64,000 bases of DNA from Okapia johnstoni (GCA_024291935.2 CM044310.1:81714713-81778712); one strand, 5' to 3'; counted from the first letter of the stretch, positions 42,471-54,704 are shown. Notes: generated by a model from the sequence alone, not told the origin. Numbers and translations: made by a program.

Positions 42471-43788
42471 CTGCCATTCCAGTCCTCACCACTCTTGCTG
42501 TCGCGCTCATCACCTTCAGAACAACCTTCAGCGTCCTCTACCTGCGTCCACCCCCCAACCTCTCTGTCCGCAGGGACCCTTCCCCAGCTCACACAGCCAC
42601 ACTCCAGCCCATGCATCTGCAGGCCCTCCTGCCTCGGGGCCATTGCTACTGGTGCACCCATCACCTAAAACGGCCCCCTCCACGTTGGAGGGCTCACCTG
42701 ATCTCCGCTCTTCATTGCAGACCCCTGCATAAATAGACCCCCTCCCCTCCACCCCTCCTCCTCACTTCTCAGGGCCTGACTCAGCTGGGGTCCCTGAGCA
42801 CGTGAGGCAGCCCTGGGCTGTGAGCTCCTCCAAGCCAGGACCCCACTCTACCTCCTTCTCTGTTGTCATCTCTAGCCAGGGAGCACTCGTTACCGCTGGT
42901 TAAAGTGAATTCACCCCAAGGCCTTGGCTTTTTAATTTTTTTAATTCCCCAGATTGTAGAGGGGGAAAAAAATTTTAAAGATAGGTGGGCACACAAAGCA
43001 ATATAAAACTGTCCCTTGATGCCCCCTTGGACATGCCCCAGGTATTCTGGAGTGGCTGACCTAATGGAACACTTTCTATGCGTTACGTTTTCTTCTTCTT
43101 TAAACAAAAGTGGGATCCCAGTCATGTCCTTATGGCCCCCGGGTGTGCAGGGCAGCTCTGGAAAGCCAGCCAGAAGAAGCCCATGGGCCCAGGGGGAGGT
43201 GGCCAAAGAGGGGTACCAGGGTGATGGGGGGTCTTGAAACCACATCTTAGGAGGGAAAGCAAAGGAACGGATGCTGTTCAGCCCAGAGGGGCAGCGCAGG
43301 GGGACACCAGAGCTGTCTTCAGGCATCTGAAGGGCTGTTATGGGGAAGAGGGACAGAGCTTGCTATGTGGCCTCAAGGGGTCAAACTGGGACCAACCAGA
43401 AGTCACTACAGGGAGATTTCAAGGAGGAATAGATAGGATTCCCTCAGCAGAAGCTATGAGGGAGGTAGTGAGGCCGCTGGCATAGGAGGGGGTCAAGCAG
43501 ATAGGGAGACCCCAGGGGAATTCAAGGCTCAGCTAGAAGAAGTTACAGTTGACCTTGACAGGCTTCTCTAGACCAGAATCGCAAATGGCCTCAGGAGGAC
43601 CAGAGGTGAATATGGAGGGGGAAGGGGGAGAGTTGGGCTGTGAATGACCCACCCCGCAGCCAGTCAAAGCTGCCACCCACAGTATGCTCAGTAGTTCAGA
43701 TCTTCTGACTTTTCTGAGAAGGCCAGAGATCTGAATATTTATAGGAATCATTGCAACTTTTAAACAAGCCCAATAAATTTCTTCACTG

Positions 43789-43909
43789 ACTAGCATCACC
43801 GACTCAATGGACATGAACTTGAGCAAACTCTGGGAGATAGCAGAGGACAGGGGAGCCTGGATCACAAAGAGCCAGACACGACTTAGAACTGAACAATAAC
43901 TGTAAACCT
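43789..43909 (+). mobile_element. BovB LINE 3' end, short
   Basis: 'AGCATCACCGACTCAATGGACATGAAC', 'AAACTCTGGGAGATAGCAGAGGACAGGGGAGCCTGG', then an internal deletion to 'CACAAAGAGCCAGACACGACTTAG' and AACAATAAC. Confidence 0.9.
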
Positions 43910-44389
43910 GTCACAGGCCAGACAGCATCTTTGCCCTGCATGCTGGAGACTCCCTGGTCTAACAGGGAACTCACAGGGCACATGAGGCAGCTGAAAGGGA
44001 AGGGCCTCAAAGAGCAGCCATCCTCACAGGGACAGAATGGGTTAAGGTATGGTTTGGCTCTCTGCTTCACTCCAGGGCTGCAGCTGGCCTCCAACCCCCT
44101 GGAGGCTCTGTCAGCTGCCCAGCCCCCGTCCAACCTGCCTGCCTTCACCACTGAGCCTGGAACCCCAGATCTGGGAACAGGACAGCTGCCCCGGGGCTGG
44201 CTGGCCACAGCCAGCCAGGGAGAGATTACGTCCCCCAGGTCCCGCTGAGAACCATTTGCTCATCTGGGATGGATGCCACAGGGGCAGAGAAGCAGACCCC
44301 TGTGCCCACTCTCCTCTCCCTCTCCCCCTACAGCTCCTGGCCTGTGGACAGGGTGAAGACCTCCAGAGGCACAATCACCAAAACGGTGA

Positions 44390-44640
44390 CAAGTATGATT
44401 ATTCACTGAGCATGAACACCAACAACCAGACTGGGTGTCTGCACAGGACAGGGGCTCATATAACCCTCGGAGGCGTAATCCTCACAGGCAACCTGCGGGG
44501 GACATTTTAACCATCCTCACTTCACAAGCGAGGAAACCTGTAGTCGGATGGGTCAAGACACTCACCCATGGTCACACAGCCAACAAGTGGCAGAGCTAGG
44601 ATTCAAACCCGGTTTATCCAACTCTCTAAAACCCCACATC
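44390..44640 (-). mobile_element. MIR SINE, long copy
   Basis: 'CGGAGGCGTAATCCTCACAGG', 'TTCACAAGCGAGGAAACC', 'CATGGTCACACAGCCAACAAG', 'TGGCAGAGCTAGGATTCAAACC' in antisense order. Confidence 0.88.
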
Positions 44641-44862
44641 ACACCCCTGGGCTCCCAGGCACCCACATGCTCTCTCCACCTGGTTATGCTCTATGGGGTC
44701 CAGGTACCTGGGGCCTGACTGGCTATGGGAAGGGAGAGGACAGAATCAATGTACTGGTCTAGAGGGGGATGTGCTAGGCTAAGATGTTAAGCCATTTCCT
44801 TCAGTTTCACTGCCAGTCCTTTAGGGCATCCTCAGCAGATGACCAACGTCTTGTAAGAAATG

Positions 44863-44884
44863 TGGGGCGGGGGCGGGGCTGGGG
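44863..44884 (+). other. Short-loop G-quadruplex / GC-box motif
   Basis: Four or more runs GGGG, GGGGG, GGGG, GGGG with loops C, C and CT in 22 bp. GGGGCGGGGC-type cores also match SP/KLF sites. Confidence 0.75.
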
Positions 44885-45284
44885 TTAAGGGCAGCAGCTC
44901 CAGCTGCTGGACAAGACCCCCATGGTCCCAGGGGTAACCTCAGGACTAGTCCCATCATTGTTCCTAGAATTGAGCACCCCAGTGATTCTGACGTCCCCCC
45001 AAGTTAATAGCCTTGGGTCCAGCACAACGTTCTTGAAGCATGGCAATAACACCTGGAAAATTTCAAGTTGGATGGGCTGGTTTAGTTTTTTCAAAAATAC
45101 ATTAAAATAAATACACAGGTATTCAAACCTAAAACGTTTGTGCTACCCTTGGGAAGAGCTGTGGGGGCAGGGAGCAGGCTCTAGGAAGCTGGCTGGGTTT
45201 TTTCTTCATCTGAAGCTGGTTACACAGATATACTCAGTTTATGAAACTTCCCTGAGCTGAACACTTATGACTGGTACCTGAAAC

Positions 45285-45298
45285 TTTAACAATAAAAA
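45285..45298. repeat. Target-site duplication, left copy
   Basis: TTTAACAATAAAAA, matching 45489-45502 with one mismatch, beside an antisense Bov-tA. Confidence 0.85.
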
Positions 45299-45488
45299 TG
45301 TACGTGTATGTGTTAGTCACTCAGTCATGTCCAACTCTGCAACCCGATGGGCTGTAGCCCGCCAGCATCCTCTGCCCAAGGAGTGGGTAGCCATTCCCTT
45401 CTCCAGGGAATCTTCCCAACCCAGGGATCGAACCTGGGTCTCCTGAATACAGGTAGATTCTTTACCTCTGAGCCACCACAGCTGCAGG
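45299..45488 (-). mobile_element. Bov-tA SINE, antisense
   Basis: 'GTTAGTCACTCAGTCATGTCC', 'GGGTAGCCATTCCCTTCTCCAGG', 'CCCAGGGATCGAACCTGGGTC', 'TTTACCTCTGAGCCACCACAGC'. It carries small deletions in the tail. Confidence 0.92.
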
Positions 45489-45502
45489 TTTAATAATAAA
45501 AA
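45489..45502. repeat. Target-site duplication, right copy
   Basis: TTTAATAATAAAAA, partner of 45285-45298. Confidence 0.85.
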
Positions 45503-46451
45503 GCTAACTTAAAAAGCATTGAGGAAGCACTAAATTAACCCATTTGAAATTGCATCTAACAGATTGGAAAACAAGAGGAGAGAGAACATACATACATTAT
45601 TCATACGTGTGCACGTACACGGAACTGCTTCAGAACTAGGCACGAGAATCAAGTAATACCAGTGGCCTCTAGGGAGGGAAAGTGGATGGTTGGAGGTGTA
45701 TTTAATTTTGTGCCTTGTGCATTTACTAGCAATTAATTTGTTTTAATGTTTATATGTATTCTACTTAAAAGTCCCCTGCCACACCACCAGGGGTATCCAA
45801 GGTGCGTTTTGGAAAGCAGTGCTATGTCAGCCCCTCTTGGTCCCCTTCCAAGTCTGGCCCTACTAGGCTGAGGGACTTTGGGGAAACTCCTGTCCTTTTT
45901 GGCACCTGTGTCCCCATGGGCACTGCCACACGGGGTTTCCCGCGGGGGTCTTCCCATCGTGGTGCCCTAGATGTCATCACTGGATGAATCTGACCCCATG
46001 GCCCAAAGCCAGCCTAAAGGGCAGCTGCCTCCTCCACCTTCAGCCCTCCCTGACCCTTACCTGGGACTTTGGGACCTTCCAAGACAGCAGGACAACCCAC
46101 CAGGGCCACCTGACAGTCAGGCAGGGTGTTGCCCACCAGGTACCCAGCCCCAACCTCTGATTCAGCACCCTCCTTGTGCCCTAAGGAACCATCCCTCATC
46201 CACCTGGACGTTGATGGACCATCAGTCAAAATGTTCTGCTCTCCCCTGGACACAGCCTGGCTTGATGCTCAGACCTTCCCAGAGATGGATCCTTGAGCAA
46301 AGTAACACAGAAGACAGAGCCAGCGGGGGCTCTCTGGCTGCAGAGGCAGCTCCCTGAAGAGAACAGTCATCCCATCTAGCCCCTCTCATCTCCGAAGCTA
46401 CACTGTCTGGGTCCTGTTTCTCCTTCTATTCATTCCATCAGCTCTCCCCTG

Positions 46452-46862
46452 TTGTTGCTGTTCAGTCTTTAAGTCATTGTTCGACTCTTTGCAATCCCAT
46501 GGACTACAGCATGCCAGTCTTTCCTGTCCTCTATCATCTCCCAGAGTTTGCTCAAGTTCATGTCCATTGAGTCAGTGATGCCATCCAACCATCTCATCCT
46601 CTGCCGCCCTCTTCTCCTTTTGCCTTCAATCTTTCCCAAACATCAGGGTCTTTTCCAATGAGTTGGCTCTTCCCATCAGGTGGCCAAAGTATTGGAGCTT
46701 CAGCTTCAGCATCAGTCCTTCCAATGAGTATTCAGGGTTGATTTCCTTTAGGATTGACTGGTGTGATCTCCTTGCAGTCCAAGGAACTTTCAAGTGTCTT
46801 CTCTAGCACTGTAGTTCAAAAGCATCAATTCTTCAGCACTCAGCCTTTTTTAAGGTCTCCCT
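46452..46862 (-). mobile_element. BovB LINE 3' end, antisense
   Basis: 'GTTGTTGCTGTTCAGTC', 'CATGTCCATTGAGTCAGTGATGCC', 'GAGTATTCAGGGTTGATTTCC', 'GATTGACTGGTGTGATCTCCTTGCAGTCCAAGG' in the reverse of the 36074-36811 copy. About 410 bp, well preserved. Confidence 0.95.
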
Positions 46863-48004
46863 TATCCTCCCGTCAAACTTCATCCTAGCCTGAGTTGTCC
46901 AGAGCTTATTTCTGTCCTGTGTGACCACTGAACCCTGATGGACAGGAAAGTCACACAGTAGCTGAGATCATCGGGGTGGTCCCACCAACATCCCCCACCC
47001 AGAAACCCACCCCAAACAGACCAAGAGCTCTCTAGGCGAGAACCAGGGCTCCACACCCGTTCCACCCACCTAAACGCCTCATAAAGTCCAGAGGAGGCCT
47101 CATTCGGGCTTCCTGGGAAGAAGCTGCAGGAAGCAAACACCTCCTCACTCAAGGACATCAGCAGGGTCAGCCGAACCCCCACTTCCTCCCGGAAACCCCA
47201 GAGAAGGCAGGAAGCAACGTGGCCAAGAAAGGCGTGCAGCTGTGCCCAGGGTCTAGTTGAAGGCTGCCAGGGGCCGAGAGCTGGGGCAGAGAAGGCCCTG
47301 GGCCGTGGTCACAGCCTGGCACTCGGCAGCTGTGAGACCTCGGGCCAGGCCAGTGACACGACACTCTGAAGCACCACCTGGAACCTGGACGTGACCCATC
47401 CTCAAGGTGGTAAATGAAGGGCCGGGCACGTCGTGAGCCCCACTAAGTCATACTTACTTCAGTCAACATGGTGTAGGGTCTGAAGGGCAAACACGGACAC
47501 AGCGGGGATTCCCTCTCTCGAGTGGGCAGACTGAAGCTCAGACAGGAAACATGCCTGGTCCTGAGAACTTCCCGAATCTCCCCGCAAACCTCTGCATGTC
47601 CCCTAAACAGCCAAATTAACTGGCCTGGCTATACCATTTGATTCAGACAATTTTGTAAGCCACTAGTGTAAAAAATTTAATTTTTTAAAAAATACACACA
47701 CACAAAGAGCTCACAGACGGACAGGTCCAGTATCCCATTTCTCCACCCGCTTTGAACCCAGGAGCATGGCCTAAGATGCGGGGGGGCAGGTTTCTGAAGG
47801 AGGGAAGCCTGGCACATAAGCTGGGAGGCAGGAGGAGACCAGACTTCCCTGGGAGTGTGGACGGCCAGACAGACGGAAGGGGCAGGAGGGAGCTGGGTCT
47901 CTTACGAAGCGGCCACAGAGCACCAGCTTCCCTTCTGCAGCCTGGCATCCGTCCTGCGCACACACAAGTCCCCCCTCCCAAGCCACCGCAGGTAGAGCGG
48001 CATG

Positions 48005-48172
48005 CTGTCAGGGCCTCGGGGTCTGGAAAGAAACAAATCCAGGCCCACAGCTGGGTGACCTTCAGCAAGTTATCCAACCTCTCTGAACCTGTTTCCTCAT
48101 CTGCAAAATGAGGGCGGAAGAGCACCTACATTACTGGGAGAATAACGGTGCTTAGTAAAGGTAGCCATTATA
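48005..48172 (+). mobile_element. MIR SINE, nearly complete
   Basis: 'AGCTGGGTGACCTTCAGCAAG', 'TTATCCAACCTCTCTGAACCTG', 'TTTCCTCATCTGCAAAATGAGG', 'GGTGCTTAGTAAAGGTAGCC'. An antisense L1 fragment adjoins its 3' end. Confidence 0.9.
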
Positions 48173-48310
48173 TTTTTTAATTATTTTTTATTGGAGTACA
48201 GTTGATTTACAATGTTGTGTTAGTCTCTGCTGTACAGCAGAGTGAATCAGTTATACATATACATACATCCACTCTTTTTTAGGTTCTTTTCCCATGTAGA
48301 TATTATCAAC
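48173..48310 (-). mobile_element. L1 LINE 3' fragment, antisense
   Basis: 'TTTTTTATTGGAGTACAGTTGATTTACAATGTTG', 'TGCTGTACAGCAGAGTGAATCAGTTATACATATACA' and 'TTCTTTTCCCATGTAGATATTA' match an antisense artiodactyl L1 3' end. Confidence 0.85.
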
Positions 48311-48599
48311 AAAACTATTAATATTATTATCTGTTTCTTGCCCTGACACCTGCAACTACTCCTGGAAAAAGAAAAAAATAAGAAGTTCCTGGGCAGCAGC
48401 TGGACAAAGACAGATTCTGACAAAGGGGCAGAACGGGAAGCACTGTGGGGTTTCCCAAACTTTGCTAAGCAGAGGAGCTCCCTGACCTTTCCATGAGAAG
48501 GCTAATGCATAACCTTAACTCATAAAAGAGGAAAGAGAACTAGAGGCCCAGCATCCTACTTTTCAGCCTCCATCTGGAACAGTGAGAGACTACTGATCC

Positions 48600-48720
48600 A
48601 ATCTAACATCCTATTGGACAGATGGGGAAGCTGAGGCACAGAGAGGTGGTGCAACTAGGGCAAAGTCACACAGCAAACAGGACACAGGGCTGGACCAGGA
48701 GCTGTCACTGCCACAGCTCA
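48600..48720 (-). mobile_element. MIR SINE
   Basis: Antisense core 'GGACAGATGGGGAAGCTGAGGCACAGAGAGGTGG', 'GCAAAGTCACACAGCAAACAGG'. Confidence 0.82.
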
Positions 48721-49492
48721 TTTAATCTTCGGAGTGCTGGCAATGCTTGAGGCCTCCAGGGCGAGACAGATAACAGACGGGGGCGAGGAGGGCTGGTCGT
48801 GACACAACAGGAAGCAATGGGAACCGTGGCCTTCCACAGCACATGTGCCCTCATGGAAGCAGGCAGTGCCAGCTGATCCCTGCTGTGCAGGAGCTAGGGC
48901 CAGGGAGGCCAGATCTTTGGATTACTCTGAACACACGCTATAAATCTGGATTGTTGTACAAACGTTTCTGAGTTTTAAGTGTTACATTCTATTTCCCAAC
49001 AAAGTTGAAGCCTGAGCAGCCAATAAGCAAAATACTCTGGCCATGGATATGGTCCTTGGATAACCAGTTTGCAACCTCCATTCTGGTATTTCAGCACAGG
49101 AGGTCCTGGGTATGATTTTTGGCACTGAATCGAAATGACACAAGAGGTGCTTGGAGGGTATCTTCCCCTACAAATCAGTGTCACACCCAGGTGGCTAAAA
49201 TTCTACCATTAGCTATTCATTCCTTTGAGTCAACAGGGCTTTCCCAGGATCGTCTTCTAAAGAAGAATCCAAGTGTTTGTCTAGAGGAGGGAACTGAGCC
49301 AACATTTCAGGTCCGGAAAAATAGAAATTAATAATAATCACAACAACAAGTAAAAACAATAGCAATAATGAACTGAAACGGAGCAATAACTATGCTCAAG
49401 GCACTCTCCCCTGTACTGGGGGACACAGCTGTCTGGAAAGGTTTCTGAGAGCAAAGAAAAGCACAGGTTTATTTCAGATAAGAAGCTGCTGA

Positions 49493-49607
49493 GTGTGCAA
49501 GTCGCTCAGTTGTGTCCGACTCTCTGTGACCCCATGGACTGTAGCTCGCCAGGCTCCTCTGTCCATGGGGTTCTCCAGGCCAGCACACTGGAGTGGGTAG
49601 CCGTTTA
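49493..49607 (-). mobile_element. Bov-tA SINE fragment, antisense
   Basis: Tail and part of the body only: 'CAAGTCGCTCAGTTGTGTCCGAC', 'GTAGCTCGCCAGGCTCC', 'ACTGGAGTGGGTAGCCG'. The tRNA-like head is missing. Confidence 0.88.
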
Positions 49608-50349
49608 AGGTCCCCCCAGAATATCACCCCAAGCCAAGATCAGACACTTGGTGTCTTTCCAAAAGAGAAGCATCCACCACATTTGCGGTCTCAAAATAAG
49701 TCTGGCATCTTCCAGGGACAAAACTTTCAGCTGCCAAATAGCTGGGGCACAGCCGAGACTCTGGCCACCTGACGTTCTGCAGGGAAGGGGGCGTGCATGG
49801 AGTCCTGGCAGCGGGGAGGGGAGGGTAGAGGGAGGCGGGGGAAAGTTTATCTCCACACTTTTCCCTAAAATGCTGACCTTAGGTCTAGACAACAGAAAAG
49901 ACGCTGCTAAAATTACTATGAAGTCTTTCCCCAAAAGGCATTTGGGTACATCTGATTTTAAAACACACTTGCAGACGTCCACTCTCTAGGCTTCCAGATG
50001 TGGACTCCGGGAGGGGCCTCCAAGATTATCAACTCAATAAAGAGACGAGGAGGCCGGAAGAGAATCTCCCAGGAGGCAGAGCAGAATTTGGAACATAGCT
50101 CCCCAATCCCAACCCGGGGTTTGGACCCCACAGCCACAGGGACCACCACCATGTGACTTAGGCTGAATGAGAAGAGCTAGGTAGAGACACGCTGGCAAGG
50201 AAGAGGATTCTCAAGCTGAGCTGTGACCTTCGAGGTAGGAGAATTGGAAAAAGGGTAGTTCAAGAGCAAGAGAAAATAAATTAGAAAGAAGACCACCAGG
50301 CCATCCTCTATCCAGCAGCTGTTATCTGCGCAGGGAGTTTTAATCCATC

Positions 50350-50475
50350 TGTCCTCTAACCCTATTAGATAAGTAAGTAGCAAAGGATGGTTATCTCCAT
50401 TTTTATCAGGGTTCAGAGAGGTTAAGACAGTAATCCAAGATCACACAGCTGGCAGTACCAGCTCTTCTATCCGCC
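50350..50475 (-). mobile_element. MIR SINE
   Basis: 'TTATCTCCATTTTTATCAGGG', 'CAGAGAGGTTAAGACAGTAATCC', 'AAGATCACACAGCTGGCAG' in antisense order. Confidence 0.82.
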
Positions 50476-50676
50476 TACCTCTCTAACCATAATTCACAAA
50501 CCTCCCTTCTCTGTGCTCCAACACACTGGCCATTCAAGTGTGCATCAAACGTGCCAAACTTTCTTGGGGATGACAAGTTAGCAATACCACTAACACCCTT
50601 CCCCATGCTCAACTCACCATCTTCACCAAGTTACTCACAGTTCACTCTCAGCTCTACCACCCCTTTCTCTGGCAAG

Positions 50677-50868
50677 TGTGTGAAAGTCACCAAGTCATGT
50701 CTAACTCTTTGCAATCCCATGGACGATACAGTCCATGGAATTCTCCAGCCCAGAATACTGGAGTGGGTAGCTGTTCCCTTCTCCAGGGGATCTTCTCAAC
50801 CCAGAGATCGAACCCAGGTCTCCTGCATTGCAGGCAGATCCTTTACCAGCTGAGCCAACAGGGAAGTC
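50677..50868 (-). mobile_element. Bov-tA SINE, antisense
   Basis: 'GTGAAAGTCACCAAGTCATGTC', 'GGATCTTCTCAACCCAGAGATCGAACCC', 'TTTACCAGCTGAGCCAACAGGGAAG'. Same subtype as 4994-5306 by its 'GATACAGTCCATGGAATTC' segment, but monomeric. Confidence 0.92.
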
Positions 50869-50984
50869 CTTCCCTGGGAATCCTTCTCTCAATTTGAAAT
50901 CCAATCTCCTTATCCCTCAACATACCTTTCGCTGAGTCGCACTGTAGCTTCACACCACGGTCACCGTTCCTGTACAACAAGGCC

Positions 50985-51130
50985 GCATAAAAGTCACCTG
51001 GAGGCACTGTTCAAACTCAGAGTCCTGGGCTCCACACACAGAGATTTCTGATGCAGCAGCTCTGAGCTGAGGCCTGAGAGTCTGCGTTTCTAACAAGTTC
51101 CCAGGAGACGTTGCTCCCGATCCTATGGTA
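50985..51130 (+). mobile_element. MER5A-like hAT element
   Basis: 'AAAAGTCACCTGGAGGCACTG', 'GATTTCTGATGCAGCAGC', 'TGAGAGTCTGCGTTTCTAACAAGTTCCCAGG' follow the MER5 pattern. Confidence 0.68.
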
Positions 51131-51139
51131 TCCAGTCCA

Positions 51140-51325
51140 GCAGCCACGAGCCTGCAGTGGCTATTTAAAATTAAAACTAATCAAAACTAAGTAAAATTTA
51201 AAATAGTAGTTTTTCAGTCACACTGGGCACATCTCAAGTGCTCCATAACCATACGTGTCTTGTGGCTACCATATTGGACACCACGGACCTAGAACATCCC
51301 CTGCATCACCGAAAGTTCTATAGCA
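51140..51325 (+). mobile_element. hAT-type short DNA transposon relic
   Basis: 'AGTGGCTATTTAAAATTAAAACTAATC', 'CACATCTCAAGTGCTCCATAACC', 'GGCTACCATATTGGACACCACGG', 'GAAAGTTCTATAGCACAG' follow a common mammalian hAT MITE family whose termini read CAGCGCTGTCCAATAGAA. I am not sure of the subfamily name. Confidence 0.65.
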
Positions 51326-51779
51326 CAGACCCCAAAGAACACATACTGCTGTTAACTATAGGCTCATCTGTATGAGGCTTTGATTACTGTCATCTCTTCC
51401 ATAGGACAGTACATTCTATGAGGACCTGGCCTAATATTAGATGAATGGATGGATTGTTGGTGAAGACTCTGAAGGGGCAGGAACCCCTCAAGTGGCCTAA
51501 CCCCACTCTGGGGAGCAGGCTCCCATTACACTTTGCCACCCTTGATTATCCTGGTGGAGCATAAACCCTCTACTCCATCCCAACTCATGTCCCCAGATAT
51601 GAGCAGCAGAAGACTGGCCCCCAGGTGCCAGATGACCATGCCTAACCAAGAGCAAAGCTGTGTCGGAAAAGAAAGTCAGCTCTTAGCGACCCTTACTATT
51701 TTGAGTTCCTGGATGCCTAGCAAACATGCGCTGACAACCTGCCTTTAATAGCCCCAGTTCTGAGTGTCTTAAAGACATT

Positions 51780-52870
51780 TCCTTCCAACTAAGTAACCCA
51801 AATAAATTTAGTGACTTTTTTTTTATAAGGAGAAATAATTAAAGAACAGATGGTGTTGCTTACTTTGAAATTTTTGCTCTAAAATAGATTTTGTGTGCAC
51901 CTTGGTTGGAGTTCAACTCCCCCCCCCACTCCGTGTGTCAGAAAAGGAGATCAGCTCACTAATTACCTGGCTGTCTTTTCCCTACAAGATCCCAATTTAA
52001 GAATCTCGTTTCATTCTAAGAAAATTAATTCAAAATGCCAAATAATTTAAAAATGTATTAAGATTCCCCTTAGACTAGAAAGCGAAAAGGAGCTTTCATT
52101 TGTCTGCTAAAAATCACCTTGGGTAGTTGAAGAGAAGTTTAGCTCTTAAGACTTGATCCCCAGAATTGAGCTTTTGGCAAAGCTATTGGTTCCATATGTC
52201 CACAAAATGTTCCATTTAAAATATATGTGCTTTTAAATTGGTCTCTGACCATTTCTCTGCCATGGTCTCTAACCACTCCACGCATTTTCCCAACCCTTGG
52301 AGCCTCGTTCTCCTCGGAAGCTAGACTCTTTTATTTGCATTGGAGGTAACCTATTTCCAACACGCCAAAACCTGTTCACTTTCAAAGCCACTTTTGCAGA
52401 TTTTATAGCCTGAAATGGAATAAAATTTAAATTTAATAAAATTTGAGACCGAACCCCCCCCCCCAAAAAAATGAACTGGTTTAAAAGCCAGCTACCCAGA
52501 CGTTGAAGAAAATATTCTGAGAAAGCCCCACAGGGCGGAGGGGGAGAAAACCAGACCATCGACAGCCTGCCAAATGTCATTTGGGGCTGGTTTTAGAGGA
52601 GAACCAGAGCTGGGGATGCAATGCAATTATTTAAATCCAGAAAGAAAAATGTTTGCTCCGAAATTTGGCAGCAGCTGATTGCCTCTGATTCTTCTTGTTT
52701 TCAACTGATTCCATGCATGAGTGGGGGAAGTTTCCAGCCCAGAAGGGCATATCCGACAAGGGTGTCACACCTGGCCTGGAGGTGCAGCTTGCAAGTTGAA
52801 AGGTCCGGGTATTTTTTTATCGGATGAACTGAGTTTCACGCTAAAGCATAGTGGGGTATCGGACCACATT
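51780..52870. promoter_or_regulatory. Candidate conserved regulatory block, AT-rich
   Basis: Over 1 kb of repeat-free AT-rich sequence, part of a 2.4-kb repeat-free block (51330-53790). It holds many TAATTA/ATTAA-type cores (e.g. 'GCTCACTAATTACCTGG', 'GAAAATTAATTC') and 'CAATGCAATTATTTAAATCC' (POU/CEBP-like). SINEs are dense on both sides, so their absence is notable. Function is inferred only. Confidence 0.42.
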
Positions 52871-53241
52871 TTTCTTTAACTCACAGGTTGTAATGAGAGG
52901 GGATTTTCTCCCTTCCTTTGTTTCTCTCCTCTCTGCCTTTGTCCCCGGCTGGCAGCCCCCCTCTGCCCCTGCCGCGCTCTCTCTCTCTCCCTCCCCCTGG
53001 CTGCCGGTGTGCGAAGCCCTCGTCTGGCTGTCACTCAGGCCCCTTTGTGGGCTCCACAGGCATCAGGGTATTACAACCCCCCACAGCCCCAGGCCCTCTG
53101 CAGCCTCAGAGGCTGTGCTCAGAGGAGGCTGCACTCAAAGCCAGCCGGCTGGCCACGAGTTTGCTTTGACACCCACAAAAGGGCACTGGAGGGTGCACCA
53201 AGTGTCCTCGGATGGTTCTCTCGCGCTACCCTGGAGGTGGT

Positions 53242-53295
53242 CCCATGGGGTAAACCCATCAGCATCATCCCACGGGGTAAACCCATCAGCATCAC
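53242..53295. repeat. 27-bp tandem duplication
   Basis: Two 27-bp units containing GGGGTAAACCCATCAGCATCA with two mismatches. The in-frame period (9 codons) gives a repeated GKPISI in a chance reading frame. Confidence 0.9.
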
Positions 53296-53789
53296 ATCTC
53301 CCTGGCTGGCCAGCTGATAAATTAATCCCAACAAGAGTGTGGGCAGAAACCCTGTGGTTTGGGGGTCAGCACTCGATACACAAGAATCGTGGGTGCATTT
53401 AGGCTGAAATTGACTCGTTAGCCTAAGACTCTCCTGCAGGAATTTTTGAAGACAAGTTTGTTCAGGCCAAGAGGCTGTTGCTGTCTCATCTTCTCTCCTG
53501 CAAAGGCATGGCCCCTTGCTAGGCCCCTTGTCAGTCAGGAGGGATGAGACCCACATTGTTACTGAGCACAGCTTTTCTGGCACCTTTCACCTCCCTGCTT
53601 CCTCTGCCCCCACCCCTCAGCCCACAGCTCTCCCCTCTCTCCTTTCTTCTCGGTTATCCATCTTTCGATCATTTACCCTCATCTTTCATCATTTATGGGG
53701 TTGGAGCCCTCCTTCTCCAGGAAGTCTGCCTGGGAAAATAACAGCAGGGTTGCTCACTGCAGGCTAGTAAGCCTGTTCCATCGCACAGC

Positions 53790-53920
53790 CTCTTCAAAGC
53801 AACCTTCTGAGATAATATACTACTGCTACCCCCATTTAGCAGATGAGAAAACTGAGGCTCAGACTGGTGAAATGACTTGCCCAGCTAGTCAGACGCAAAG
53901 CCAGGGTTTAACTGCTTTTT
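53790..53920 (-). mobile_element. MIR SINE
   Basis: Antisense core 'CCCATTTAGCAGATGAGAAAACTGAGGCTCAGACTGG', 'AAATGACTTGCCCAGCTAGTCAGA'. Confidence 0.88.
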
Positions 53921-54309
53921 CCAGGAATGTGAATGGAACCTCAATCTCTCTAGATGGCCGACACTGCGGACCCTCTGCCAGCAAGGCCTTGCCCTGGGGT
54001 GTGGCCCAGAAGAGGGGATCAGCCTCACTGAGTCATCCCCACGCTCTCCCCAGGCCACCCTGGTGACTAATGACTCGGCAAAGCAGAGAGGCCTGGTGGG
54101 GGACAAGGCCTGTGATCGACCTTGAACTTAAGAGGCTCAAAGCTCGGACCAGCACTGTTAATGGGCCGGGAGTAACCTGAGCCAGACCTTGGATGGAAGC
54201 TCTAGGCACTAGGGCTGGCTGGCCTGCTGGCGGCTGGCAGCACCACCTGGATAAGAGCCTCACTTCTCTATTTCACTGGGCCTCTGTTCAGTGCAACCTT
54301 TCCTCAGAC

Positions 54310-54500
54310 AACAAAGCAGCTCCCGTTTATCAAGCGCTGACTGAGTGCCAGCACTCTGCCAAGCACTTTACACACATTATCTTGTTTAATCTTCACTACT
54401 GTGCAGAAAAACCATGTTAATGCGGCCTTCGAGGCAAGGAAACTGAGGCCAGGAAGGACAAGGGCACACGGCTAGTGAGCCCTGAGCTGGCATCTGAAAA
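54310..54500 (-). mobile_element. MIR SINE, nearly complete
   Basis: 'TTTATCAAGCGCTGACTGAGTGCCAGC', 'CCAAGCACTTTACACACATTATCTTGTTTAATC', 'GGAAACTGAGGCCAGGAAGGAC' in antisense order. Confidence 0.92.
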
Positions 54501-54704
54501 GGACTCCGTTCTTAGCCGCGGTCCCATGCTCCCTCTAGAAGGAGATCACGGCTGATTTTGTCTTCTTCCTTTCATTTTAATAGATTTTCACGCACACTGC
54601 ATCAAGTCAATGGGAAACAAAGTTGCAACTTGATGAGAAAAGAAAAGGGGGAGGAAAAAAAGGTCTGGAAGAGTGTTAATATCACTTTCTCTGACCAGAG
54701 CACT

